Shown here: positions 1-8,132 of the stretch, one piece after another
Layout of the letters: every line of letters begins with the position of its first letter
Position numbering within the stretch: position 1 is the stretch's first letter
From: Caulobacter hibisci
Lineage (GTDB): Bacteria > Pseudomonadota > Alphaproteobacteria > Caulobacterales > Caulobacteraceae
NCBI RefSeq assembly: GCF_016135805.1
Contig: NZ_JADWOX010000010.1
Coordinates: forward strand, 62,001 to 126,000
Reading direction: 5' to 3'
DNA length: 64,000 bases
The notes under the pieces: generated by a model
Told to the model about the DNA's origin: nothing
Database searches by the model: none
What the model saw: the letters and a program-made list of their open reading frames with translations, nothing else
Made by a program: the position numbers and the translations under genes

Positions 1-41
1 TTCCTTCGTGCAGCCGGTTCCAGCGGTGCTGCACGAAGGAA
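1..41. repeat. Perfect inverted repeat (hairpin 1)
   Basis: Arms of 14 bases at 1-14 and 28-41 (TTCCTTCGTGCAGC and its complement) are perfectly complementary around a 13-base loop. No T-run follows on either strand, so it is not an obvious terminator. It may extend beyond the window's left edge. It is the first of three dyads in the first 150 bases. Confidence 0.8.
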
Positions 42-48
42 CGAGGCT

Positions 49-86
49 CCGGCCGAGCAAGAGATGGGGTTCTGATGCTCGGCCGG
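49..86. repeat. Perfect inverted repeat (hairpin 2)
   Basis: Arms CCGGCCGAGCA at 49-59 and its exact complement at 76-86 enclose a 16-base loop. It lies seven bases after hairpin 1. Its role is unknown. Confidence 0.75.
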
Positions 87-128
87 ACATGCGCAGACGA
101 TCCGGGGGATACGGCTGCGCAACGCCCC

Positions 129-147
129 CACGCTAGCGCTTAGCGTG
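129..147. repeat. Short inverted repeat (hairpin 3)
   Basis: CACGCTA at 129-135 pairs with TAGCGTG at 141-147 around GCGCT. It is the third dyad upstream of the small open frame at 252. It could be an operator or simply part of a palindrome-rich spacer. Confidence 0.5.
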
Positions 148-251
148 TGTCTGCATCAGAGGGAATCTCTCTGGTCGCGGACGCGCGCTCTACAATGCTG
201 AGCGGCGGAGCTTGTTCCCGCCGCGCTCCCTGACATCCCGAAAGGAAGCCC

Positions 252-488
252 ATGAGGCGTCACCCCATTCTGTGGGCGCTTGCGCTCGCATGCGTCCATG
301 CCGCCAATGCTCTGGCTGCGCCCCTTACCGTGTCGGCCACGCCGGCCAAGCCGTCGTCCACCTATCGCTGGCTCGACGGCCAGGCGCGAGACCTCACCGG
401 CGCGCGTATTTCCGGCGTGACCCTGGCTGTGGCGTTTCTTTACCGCTGGCGGTCCAGGAGGGACTCGAACCCCCGACCTTCGCTTTAG
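252..488 (+). CDS. Possible truncated small secreted protein running into a tRNA gene
   Basis: A 78-residue frame starts at an ATG with a good ribosome-binding site (AAAGGAAG at 240-247). Residues 1-22 look like a signal peptide (MRRHP, then a hydrophobic stretch ending ANALA). About the last 12 residues are read from the complement of the tRNA-Arg gene, where the stop codon also lies. This tail (RRDSNPRPS) is a well-known artefact of tRNA antisense reading, so the natural C-terminus was probably lost, for example when DNA recombined at the tRNA 3' end. The middle part matches no family I recognise. It may be a gene remnant or not a gene at all. Confidence 0.35.
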   Translation: MRRHPILWALALACVHAANALAAPLTVSATPAKPSSTYRWLDGQARDLTGARISGVTLAVAFLYRWRSRRDSNPRPSL

Positions 489-523
489 GAAAGCGCTGCT
501 CTATCCGGCTGAGCTACTGGACC
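447..523 (-). tRNA. tRNA-Arg (anticodon CCT)
   Basis: The minus strand folds into a full cloverleaf. The acceptor stem is GGTCCAG with its partner CTGGACC, the D arm is GCTC/GAGC, and the anticodon loop is TTCCTAA with anticodon CCT. The T arm contains GGTTCGAGTCC, and an encoded CCA lies at 447-449. It reads the rare arginine codon AGG. The 3' end of such tRNA genes is a frequent integration site, and the DNA beyond it (1-446) is rich in hairpins and has no clear intact gene. Confidence 0.97.
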
Positions 524-810
524 GTGCGGCATGGCGCGGACCGGGGTGCATAGCGCATGTTGCGGCGGGTGCGAAGCCTAGGTTGGCGGGCGGCGCGGCG
601 GATTGTCGCAAGGGTTGGCGTTGCGGGCGTTTGGCGGCACCTACTGTGGAGCTGCAAAGCCTTGATGTGCCTGGACTGTCGGCCAACGAAAGGAATTCAT
701 TAACCTTCCCGGCAACCGGGAGTAGTCGTGTGCGGCGCCACGCCTCTTGTTGTTGTCCCCCCGACGCGTGCTAGGCTTTCGGTCTAGTGGACCCGCGAGC
801 GTCAATTCGT

Positions 811-1962
811 ATGTTGGACATGGCCGAACACGACGTGTCGAGCGGCGAAGACGATTCCGCGCTGCTGACGCTTGTCGAGACGATCGAGGAACTTTCGGCC
901 ACGCGCACCATCGATGAGGTGGCCGCCGTGGTCCGCTCGTCCGCGCGCCGCATCTCCGGCGCCGACGGCGTGGCCTTCGTCCTGCGCGACAACGAGTGCT
1001 GCTGGTACCTGGACGAGGACGCCATCGGCCCGCTGTGGAAGGGCAAGCGCTTCCCGCTGACCGCCTGCATCTCGGGCTGGGCGATGCTGAACCGCCAGAC
1101 GGTGGTGATCCCCGACATCTATCAGGACGACCGCATCCCGCACGACGCGTACCGGCCGACCTTCGTCAAGAGCCTGGTGATGACGCCGGTGCGCACCCGC
1201 GACCCGATCGCGGCCCTGGGCGCCTACTGGGCCAAGGAACATACGCCGGCCCCGGAGATCGTCGCCAAGCTGCAGGTCATGGCCAGGGCCACGGCCGCGG
1301 CCCTGGAAAGCGGCCGGCTGCACGCCTCGCTGAACAAGGAGCTGGAGCGCCGCACCTTCCTGATGCGCGAGCTGGACCACCGGGTGAAGAACACCCTGGC
1401 CTCGGTGCAGTCGATCGCCAGCCAGACCCTGCGCACGGCGACCTCGCCCAAGGCCTTCAACGAGTCGTTCGAATCCCGCCTGCTGGCCCTGTCGCAGGCC
1501 CACGAGCTGTTGACCAAGCAGGCCTGGGGCAAGGCCCAGCTGCGCGAGATCCTGGCCGCCGCCATGCGCCCGTTCGGCGGGCTGGAGGACGGCCGCTTCG
1601 TGGTCGAGGGGCCGCCGATCGAGATCACCCCGGAAGCGGCGGTGGCGGTGCACATGACCCTGCACGAGCTGATCGTCAACGCCGCCAAGTACGGCGCCCT
1701 GTCGACGCCGCAGGGCAAGGTGTTCGTCACCTGGAGCGTGGAGCAGGAGGGCGGGCTAAACCCGGCCTTCGCCCTGGAATGGCGCGAGCGCGGCGGTCCG
1801 CCGGTCAGTCCGCCCGAGCCTGGCGGCGAGGGCTTCGGTTCGCGCCTGATCCGGCGCGGCCTGTCGCGCGATCTGGGCGGGGCGGCCAGCCTCGACTTCG
1901 CGCCCGAGGGCCTGGTCTTCACCTTCCGCGCCCCGCTGTCGCAACGGCTGGCGGCCGCATGA
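811..1962 (+). CDS. GAF-domain HWE-family sensor histidine kinase
   Basis: A cytoplasmic sensor kinase of about 383 residues without membrane segments. An N-terminal GAF-like domain covers roughly residues 20-165. An HWE/HisKA_2 dimerisation domain follows with the phosphoacceptor in LDHRVKN (His190 when counted from 811). Then comes an ATPase domain with the N box HELIVNAAKYGAL and a glycine-rich end (GEGFGSRLI). The start is uncertain: an in-frame GTG lies at 787 and another ATG at 820, and none has a clear ribosome-binding site. The stop overlaps the start of the next gene as ATGA, so kinase and regulator are translationally coupled. The signal sensed by the GAF domain cannot be read from sequence. 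Confidence 0.92.
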   Translation: MLDMAEHDVSSGEDDSALLTLVETIEELSATRTIDEVAAVVRSSARRISGADGVAFVLRDNECCWYLDEDAIGPLWKGKRFPLTACISGWAMLNRQTVVIPDIYQDDRIPHDAYRPTFVKSLVMTPVRTRDPIAALGAYWAKEHTPAPEIVAKLQVMARATAAALESGRLHASLNKELERRTFLMRELDHRVKNTLASVQSIASQTLRTATSPKAFNESFESRLLALSQAHELLTKQAWGKAQLREILAAAMRPFGGLEDGRFVVEGPPIEITPEAAVAVHMTLHELIVNAAKYGALSTPQGKVFVTWSVEQEGGLNPAFALEWRERGGPPVSPPEPGGEGFGSRLIRRGLSRDLGGAASLDFAPEGLVFTFRAPLSQRLAAA

Positions 1963-2318
1963 ACGGTCGTCGGATCATGATCGTCGAGGATGAGGCGCTG
2001 GTGGCCATGATGGTCGAGGACCTGCTGACCGATCTCGGCTGCGAGGTCTCCGGCTCGTTCGGGGCGGTGGGCGAGGCCCTGGCCTATCTCGACGACGGCA
2101 AGCCCAGCCTCGACGGCGCGGTGCTCGACATCAACATCGGCGGCGAGATGGTGTTTCCCGTGGCCGAGGCGCTGCGGGCCAAGGGCGTGCCCTTCGTCTT
2201 CGCCACCGGCTACGGCGCCCTGCCGCGCAAGGGCTTCGAAGACGTCACCGTGCTGGCCAAGCCGATCAATTTCGGTCACCTGCGCGACGCCGTGCACGGT
2301 TTCGGCCAGGCGGCCTAG
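1959..2318 (+). CDS. Single-domain response regulator
   Basis: This 119-residue protein is a bare receiver domain with no output domain. Acidic residues lie in IVEDE (10-12), the phosphoacceptor is Asp57 in VLDINIGG, the conserved Thr is in FATGYG (about 83), and Lys101 lies in LAKP. It starts inside the stop codon of the HWE kinase (ATGA overlap), so it is the expected partner. Regulators of this type usually act through protein contact or in a phosphorelay. It closely resembles the regulator at 28796-29164. Confidence 0.93.
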   Translation: MNGRRIMIVEDEALVAMMVEDLLTDLGCEVSGSFGAVGEALAYLDDGKPSLDGAVLDINIGGEMVFPVAEALRAKGVPFVFATGYGALPRKGFEDVTVLAKPINFGHLRDAVHGFGQAA

Positions 2319-2381
2319 AGGCCTCTTTCGCGGCATCTGCCTTCGATGGCAGGCTCGGTCTCCAGTCGCCTGGAGGTCGCC

Positions 2382-3300
2382 ATGAACCGCAAGATCCTGA
2401 CGCTCGCCCTCGTCGGGGGTCTCGTCGCCAGCGCCCTGGCCGCGCAGGCCCAGCCCCTTCGCAACCGCCTGCGCGAGCGCATGGCCGAGCGGATGGAGCA
2501 GAAGCGCGTCGAGGAGGAGCGTCCGGTCGACCTGCAGGCCATCGCGCCCGGCGCCCGCAAGCTGACCCAGTCGTACGGCGCGGCCAAGGGCCAGGATCTC
2601 GACGTCTACATCCCGCCCGGCGCTCAGGACGCGCCGGTGATCATCATGGTCCATGGCGGCGCCTGGAAGGTCGGCGACAAGGCCAATGTCGGCTTGATCG
2701 AGAACAAGCTGAAATACTGGCTGCCCAAGGGCTACGTGTTCGTCAGCGTCAACTACCGGATGCTCCCCGAGGCGATGGCGGATGCGCAGGCGGGAGACGT
2801 GGCGCAGGCCGTGCGCTGGGTTCAGGCCCATGCGGCCGCGTGGGGCGCCAGCGACCGCCGGATCGTATTGATGGGCCACTCGGCGGGCGCGCACCTGGTC
2901 GCCCTGCTGTCGTCCAAGCCCGACATGGTGGGCAAGCCGTGGGCCGGGACGGTGGTGCTGGACTCGGCGGCGATGAAGGTCTCGACCGTGATGGACGGGC
3001 GTCACCCGCGCTTCTACGACGAGGCGTTCGGCGCCGATCCGGCCGCCTGGGCCAAGGTCTCGCCGATGGACCAGTGGACGCCGGCGGCCGTGCCGATGTT
3101 CGTCGTCTGCTCGAGCCAGCGGCCTGACAAGCCCTGCGACGACGCCAAAGGCCTTCCAGGCCCAGGTGCAGAAGGCGGGCCAGGCCATGCCGGTGCTGCC
3201 CCAGGCCTTGAGCCACGCCGACATCAACCGGACGCTGGGCGCGCCGGGGGCCTATACGCAGGCGGTGGAGGCGTGGATCAAGCAGCGGGTGGGGCGCTGA
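2382..3300 (+). pseudogene. Secreted alpha/beta hydrolase with a frameshift near 3147
   Basis: ATG at 2382 follows GGAGG at 2372 and opens a signal peptide (MNRKILTLALVGG to AAQAQ). An esterase fold follows, with the oxyanion motif HGGAWK, the nucleophile elbow GHSAGAHL and an Asp-containing region (VVLDSAAMK). The family is the lipase/carboxylesterase (BD-FAE-like) group. At GCCAAAGG (3144-3151) the frame is lost. Dropping one A restores a convincing C-terminus in another frame (KAFQAQVQK through LSHADINRTLG to KQRVGR) ending at TGA 3298-3300, and that part holds the expected catalytic His (SHAD). Without correction, translation runs into the following repeat to about 3359. It is either a recent pseudogene or a single-base sequencing error. 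Confidence 0.8.
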
Positions 3301-3308
3301 TCTGGTAC

Positions 3309-3474
3309 CTTCTCCCAGAGGGAGAAGGAGGGGCCCGCGCCGCAGGCGTGGGAGGATGAGGGGTTACGAGGCCGGCCGGCGTGCCGGCACGATCGTGGGC
3401 CATGCGGTGAGGGTGTAACCCCTCACCCTCCCACCGCTACGCGGCGGGCCCCTCCCTCTCCCTCTGGGAGAGGG
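3309..3474. repeat. Large palindromic intergenic repeat R1
   Basis: This imperfect inverted repeat of about 165 bases starts with CTCCCAGAGGGAG and ends with the complementary CTCTGGGAGAGGG. Inner arms are GGAGGGGCCC with GGGCCCCTCC, and GAGGGGTTAC with GTAACCCCTC. It sits between two convergent genes, the frameshifted hydrolase and GH74. A second copy with the same arms lies at 11803-11934. It could act as a bidirectional 3' end structure or be a REP/MITE-like element. Confidence 0.8.
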
Positions 3475-3479
3475 TCGCC

Positions 3480-5753
3480 TTAGCTAGGCTCGCCATACAC
3501 AATCCCCCGCCCGTCGGTGCCGACATACACCCGGCCGTACACCCGCATGTCGGCGGCCAGACAGCGGAAGCGGCGGCCGTATTCGTGGTGGGGGTCGTTG
3601 ACGCGGACCCAGCTCGCGCCTTCGTCGTCCGAGCGCCAGATGGCCTTCACGCCGTCCTTGCGGCCGATGGCGAAGAGGGCGGGATGATGCCGGCCGGGCG
3701 GCGGGGCGCCGAGATCGAGTTGATCCACTTGGATCCCACCGTCGATGTGGGTGAACCGCGCGCCGCCGTCGGTGGAGCGGAACAGGCCCTGGCCCGAGAC
3801 GAACCACAGATGGCCGGCCTGGCCGGGGACGGCCTTCAGCGGCCAGGGGATCTCGCGCCAGGTCACCTGGTCGGCCGAGAGGTCGGCGGGCAGGCCGCTC
3901 ACCGGAGCCGCGGCGAACGAGGCCCCGGCGTCGGTGCTGATCCAGCGCTTGCCGGTTTGCAGGTCCAAAGCGGTGAAGCGCCGGGGATCGACGCGGTCGG
4001 GTACGGGGCGGAGCCAGGCCGGCAGGCCCTGGCTGACCTGCCAGGACGCGCCGCGGTCGCGGGTGATCTGGGCCTGGGCGGTCATGACCATGAACACCGA
4101 GCCGTCGGCGTTGACGACGATGGCGGCGTCGTCGTGCGGATCGGGGCCGCGCCGGCCCTGGCCGGGCGGGGGTGGGGCGTTCGGGATGCGCGGCGCCGTC
4201 ATAGGCGCCCAGGTGCGGCCATGGTCGCCGGACCAGGCCAGGGTCGGGCCGCCGTGGCGCTGGTGCGGCGTGCCGCTGCGAACGACTATGGCGGGCTGCA
4301 CACCTGCGTAGTCGATGAAGTTGGTGTTGCCGAACACCGGGGTCGTGAACTGGTCGGTCGGCGAGACGGACAGGTCGTCGTGCACGAAGCCGGAGATGTC
4401 GCCGAAACCGCTGAGCAGGGGCGGGCCTTCGGGCAGGCTGGCCAGGGTGATGATCGCCGTCTGTTCGATGCCCTCGATCCATGGGAACCAGGTGGTCGGC
4501 CGGCCGGCGGCGGCCTTGGTGAACTCCCGCGTGGCGTAGATCGTCGCGCCGGTGGTGTAGCAGGCGAAGTCGGGGTCGAACGGGTCGATGGCCAGGCCCG
4601 CCATCCACCAGCCGAAGTCGGCTTCCGGCTCGCCCCAGTGCAGGAACGGCGTGGTCGTCACGTCGCGGCGAGCGTCGGCATAGAGGTCGGTCCAGGTCGC
4701 GCCGTGGTCGGTGGAGCGCCACAGGGTGTCGTGCGGGTTCCAGCGGTTGAGGCTGGTGACGGCGACCGCGCCGGAGCGGTCGACCGCCACGCCCATGAAG
4801 CCGCCGCCGCGCTGGGCCTGCGGCTTGGCGGGCGTGATCTCGGTCCAGGCGTTGGTCGCCGTATCCAGCCGCCAGACCGCGCCGCCCTCGACATTCGACG
4901 GGCCGATGCCGCTGGAGTAGGTGACGTAGAGCCGGCCCTGGCCGTCCAGCGCCGCCTTGCAGGCCAGATAGGCGTGCGGGGCGGGGATCGGTTTCCAGCT
5001 GGCCCCGCCGTCGTCGCTGCGCCACAGGTGATGCTCGGAAGGATCCGCGACGCCGACGAAGAGCGTCCGCGAGCCCCGGCCCGGCTTTCCGCTGCTGGGA
5101 TCGAAGATCACGAACGACAGGCCGCCGTGCGTCGGGGCGGGGCGGGCGTTGAGGCCGAGGCCTGGCAGCGGGAAGCTCGCGGACTTTGACCAGGTCGCGC
5201 CCCGATCGCGGCTGACCTGCAGGCCGTCGTGGCGCGAGGCGAATACGAGCGTCTTGGTGTCGTTTGGATCGATGGCCAGGCGCTCGCCCAGGCCCCGGCC
5301 GTCCTCGTTGCCGCCCATGCGGAAGGGCACAGGGATGACGGTCCAGTCGGTCCCGCGGTTCTCGGACCGCAGGATGGCCGCCGGATCGGGCCGACCCATG
5401 CCGCAGGCCAGATAGACCACGTTCGCGTCGACCGGATCGGGCGCGACGCTCTCGACGCCCTGCCAACTGCCCTGGGCCTGGTCGTCGAGCAGCGGGATCC
5501 AGCGCCCCTCCGAGGCCTGCCAGCGATAGGCGCCGCCCATGTCGGAGCGCAGATAGGCCAGGCCCTTCTCGACCGGGCTGAACACCACGCCGGGGATGAA
5601 GCCGCCGCCGCCCACCCGGACGTTGCGCCAGCGATAGGGCAGGGGGCGCGTCGCCGCCTGGACCGCGGCGCCGAAAGGCAGCGCTGTCATCGCGGTGCTG
5701 GCCAGGAGGCTCTTCAGGGTCGCGCGGCGGCTCGGGGCGGGAGAGATCGGCAT
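3480..5753 (-). CDS. GH74-family xyloglucanase-like secreted enzyme
   Basis: About 757 residues starting at ATG 5753. The N-terminus carries a twin-arginine signal (PSRRATLKSLLA, then a hydrophobic stretch ending AVQAA). The body is made of beta-propeller (BNR-type) repeats with recurring SxDxGxxW units. Features typical of GH74 endo-xyloglucanases include YLRSDMGGAYRW near the N-terminus, FGWWMAGLAIDPFDPD followed by GATIYAT in the middle, and the C-terminal GRVYVGTDGRGIVYG. Length fits the family. The enzyme would cut the beta-1,4-glucan backbone of plant xyloglucan in the periplasm or outside. A LacI-type palindrome lies about 70 bases upstream of the start, suggesting sugar-responsive control. 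A longer frame continues upstream but lacks a signal peptide at its start. Confidence 0.85.
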   Translation of the reverse strand: MPISPAPSRRATLKSLLASTAMTALPFGAAVQAATRPLPYRWRNVRVGGGGFIPGVVFSPVEKGLAYLRSDMGGAYRWQASEGRWIPLLDDQAQGSWQGVESVAPDPVDANVVYLACGMGRPDPAAILRSENRGTDWTVIPVPFRMGGNEDGRGLGERLAIDPNDTKTLVFASRHDGLQVSRDRGATWSKSASFPLPGLGLNARPAPTHGGLSFVIFDPSSGKPGRGSRTLFVGVADPSEHHLWRSDDGGASWKPIPAPHAYLACKAALDGQGRLYVTYSSGIGPSNVEGGAVWRLDTATNAWTEITPAKPQAQRGGGFMGVAVDRSGAVAVTSLNRWNPHDTLWRSTDHGATWTDLYADARRDVTTTPFLHWGEPEADFGWWMAGLAIDPFDPDFACYTTGATIYATREFTKAAAGRPTTWFPWIEGIEQTAIITLASLPEGPPLLSGFGDISGFVHDDLSVSPTDQFTTPVFGNTNFIDYAGVQPAIVVRSGTPHQRHGGPTLAWSGDHGRTWAPMTAPRIPNAPPPPGQGRRGPDPHDDAAIVVNADGSVFMVMTAQAQITRDRGASWQVSQGLPAWLRPVPDRVDPRRFTALDLQTGKRWISTDAGASFAAAPVSGLPADLSADQVTWREIPWPLKAVPGQAGHLWFVSGQGLFRSTDGGARFTHIDGGIQVDQLDLGAPPPGRHHPALFAIGRKDGVKAIWRSDDEGASWVRVNDPHHEYGRRFRCLAADMRVYGRVYVGTDGRGIVYGEPS

Positions 5754-5823
5754 GGCGGCCCTAATGCGAAGCGTCGTTTTCGGCGATGTGGCATGAGGCG
5801 TCGCCGTTTCGCCAGCCACAATT

Positions 5824-5835
5824 GTTAGCGCTAAC
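5824..5835. promoter_or_regulatory. LacI/XylR-type operator candidate
   Basis: GTTAGCGCTAAC is a perfect 12-base palindrome in the divergent region between GH74 (start 5753) and the TonB receptor (start 5978). It is close to the operator I recall for the xylose repressor of Caulobacter (TGTTAGCGCTACCA). Control of the xyloglucanase gene by a LacI-family repressor is an inference. Confidence 0.6.
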
Positions 5836-5910
5836 CAAGCTCTACCGCCGCGCGCCGTGGCCGAAAGGACGCATCCTGAACGCAAACGCGAAGCCTTTGC
5901 ATCCTGAGGT

Positions 5911-5939
5911 TTGACAGGCCTCGACCTCGGATCTATTCG
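5911..5939 (+). promoter_or_regulatory. Candidate promoter of the TonB receptor gene
   Basis: TTGACA at 5911-5916 is followed after 17 bases by TATTCG at 5934-5939, about 40 bases before the receptor start codon. The -35 is canonical and the -10 is only a partial match. Confidence 0.4.
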
Positions 5940-5977
5940 CTCTTGCGACTTATTCTTGATTGCACGAGCGCTCCCCG

Positions 5978-8101
5978 ATGTCCCGATCCCTTCGCGCCTT
6001 CCTGCTCGCCGCCGCCCTGAGCCCGGCCATCCTGGCGGGCGTCGCCCATGCCGCCGAGGTGGTGGCCGTCGATGCACCGGCGGCCGACGCCGACGACCTG
6101 GAAGGCGTGGTGGTGACCGGCGCCAAGACCCGCACCTCGGCGGTGACGGGCCTGGACATGAGCCTGCGCGAGACCCCGCAGTCGGTCAGCATCATCGACC
6201 AGTCGCTGATCCGCGACTTCGCCCTGACCAACGTCAACGAGGTGCTGCTCTCGGCCACCGGCGTGAACGTCGAGAAGGTCGAGACCGACCGCACCTATTA
6301 CAACTCGCGCGGCTTCGACATCAGCAACTTCCAGGCCGACGGCGTGGGTCTGCCGCTGATCTGGGGCATCCAGTTCGGCGAGCTGGACACCGTGCTGTTC
6401 GACCGGGTCGAGATCGTGCGCGGCGCCAACAGCATGATGACCGGCACCGGCAATCCGTCGGCCACGGTCAACTACGTGCGCAAGCGCCCGACCGCCGAGT
6501 TCCAGGCCAGCGCCGCCCTGCAATACGGCTCGTGGGACTCCAAGCGCCTGGAAGCCGACGTCTCGGGCCCGCTGAACGAGAGCGGCACGCTGCGCGGCCG
6601 GCTGATCTACGCCAACGAGGACCGCGACTCCTATCTCGACCACTACAAGGTCAACCGGAACGTCTATGGGGCCTTGCTGGCCTGGGACGTCACCGACAAC
6701 ACCACGGCCACCTTCGGCTGGTCGATGCAGGACAACCGGGCCAGCGGCGTGCTGTGGGGCGCCCTGCCGCTGACCTATGGCGACGGGACCCTGATCAACT
6801 ACGACGTCTCGGCCTCGACCTCGGCCGACTGGACCTATTGGGACGTGCGCGACCAGACCGGCTTCGCCGAGCTCGAGCACCGCTTCGACAACGGCTGGCG
6901 GGTGAAGGCGATCGCCACCGCCAAGCGCTTCGAGGAGCACGCCAAGCTGCTCTACGCCTACACGCTCGAGGACGGCGTCGATCCGGACACCGGCCTGGGC
7001 GTCTATGGCTCGAGCGGCGTCTATCCGTCGATCTATGAGAGCTACACGCTCGACACCTATGCCTCGGGCCCGTTCACCGCCTTCGGCCGCGAGCACCAGC
7101 TGGTGGTCGGCGGTCAGATTTCGCGTTCTGAAGGCTTTGAGTACGAGGACTTCTCGGGGGACACGATCGTCTATGCGCCGGTGACCAGCTGGGGCTCGAC
7201 CCAGCCGGCCCAGCCGACCTATCCGGGCGCCTATCTGGCGGCCAACGAGACCAACAAGCTGGCCCGCTTCTACGCCGCCACCCACCTCAGCGTCACCGAC
7301 CAACTGAAGCTGGTGGCCGGCTTCAACGCCCTGAAGCTGAAGGCCTACGGCTTCTCGTACGGCGCCGACATGGTCCGCGACGAAAGCAAGGTCAGCCCTT
7401 ATCTCGGCGCGGTCTACGAGCTGAACAAGAACGTCTCGCTCTATGCCAGCTACACCGACATCTTTAATCCGCAGTCGGAGGTCGACTTCGGTAACCAGAA
7501 GCTGGCCGCCGTGCACGGCAAGAGCTACGAGGCCGGCGTCAAGAGCGAATGGCTAGACGGCCGGCTGTACGTGACCGCGGCCGTGTTCAAGGCCGTGCAG
7601 AACGGCCTGGCGGCCTATGCCGGGACCTTCGAGGACGGCGACGACGGCAAGGTGGGCGGCTCGTACTACACGGCCCAGGACACGGAATCGAAGGGCTACG
7701 AGATCGAGGTCAGCGGCAGGATCACCGACAACTGGCGCGTCGGCGCTGGCTGGACCGACCTGGAGATCGAGGACCGCGACAGCGGCGCCGACGCCCGCGT
7801 GTTCCTGCCGCGCAAGACCCTGAAGGCCTCGACCACCTACAGCCTGCCGTCGCTGCGCAACCTGAAGCTCGGCGCCGCCGTGCGCTGGCAGGACGAGATC
7901 CACCTGGAAGACTTTTCGGTCACCCAGGACGCCTATGCGGTGGTCGACCTGATGGCCGGGATCGACGTCACCGACAAGATCCGCGCCACGCTCAACGTCC
8001 GCAACGTCGGCGACGAGAAGTACCTCAACAGCCTGATGTGGAACCAAGCCTATTACGCCGCCCCGCGCAGCGCCTCGGTCCGCCTGGACTATCGCTTCTA
8101 A
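5978..8101 (+). CDS. TonB-dependent receptor, siderophore type
   Basis: About 707 residues from ATG 5978. A TTG six codons upstream is an alternative start. A signal peptide (SRSLRAFLLAAAL to AHAAE) is followed by a TonB-box region (LEGVVVTGAK) and a plug domain with RETPQSVSIID and FDRVEIVRGANSMMTGTGNPSATVNYVRKRP. These are hallmarks of the ferric-siderophore receptor group (FpvA/FecA/FhuE-like). The beta-barrel ends with SVRLDYRF, a typical C-terminal aromatic residue. The next gene (32 bases on) is a PepSY membrane protein, a common partner in iron uptake. The nearby xylose-type palindrome leaves open a sugar-related role, but plug motifs favour iron-siderophore. Confidence 0.9.
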   Translation: MSRSLRAFLLAAALSPAILAGVAHAAEVVAVDAPAADADDLEGVVVTGAKTRTSAVTGLDMSLRETPQSVSIIDQSLIRDFALTNVNEVLLSATGVNVEKVETDRTYYNSRGFDISNFQADGVGLPLIWGIQFGELDTVLFDRVEIVRGANSMMTGTGNPSATVNYVRKRPTAEFQASAALQYGSWDSKRLEADVSGPLNESGTLRGRLIYANEDRDSYLDHYKVNRNVYGALLAWDVTDNTTATFGWSMQDNRASGVLWGALPLTYGDGTLINYDVSASTSADWTYWDVRDQTGFAELEHRFDNGWRVKAIATAKRFEEHAKLLYAYTLEDGVDPDTGLGVYGSSGVYPSIYESYTLDTYASGPFTAFGREHQLVVGGQISRSEGFEYEDFSGDTIVYAPVTSWGSTQPAQPTYPGAYLAANETNKLARFYAATHLSVTDQLKLVAGFNALKLKAYGFSYGADMVRDESKVSPYLGAVYELNKNVSLYASYTDIFNPQSEVDFGNQKLAAVHGKSYEAGVKSEWLDGRLYVTAAVFKAVQNGLAAYAGTFEDGDDGKVGGSYYTAQDTESKGYEIEVSGRITDNWRVGAGWTDLEIEDRDSGADARVFLPRKTLKASTTYSLPSLRNLKLGAAVRWQDEIHLEDFSVTQDAYAVVDLMAGIDVTDKIRATLNVRNVGDEKYLNSLMWNQAYYAAPRSASVRLDYRF

Positions 8102-8132
8102 GAAGCGTTATTAAGAAGGCTCAGGAGGCGGG

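Noticed and set aside
212..553. A 113-codon frame across the tRNA
   Set aside because: It reads straight through the tRNA-Arg gene and has no ribosome site; the signal-peptide frame at 252 is better.
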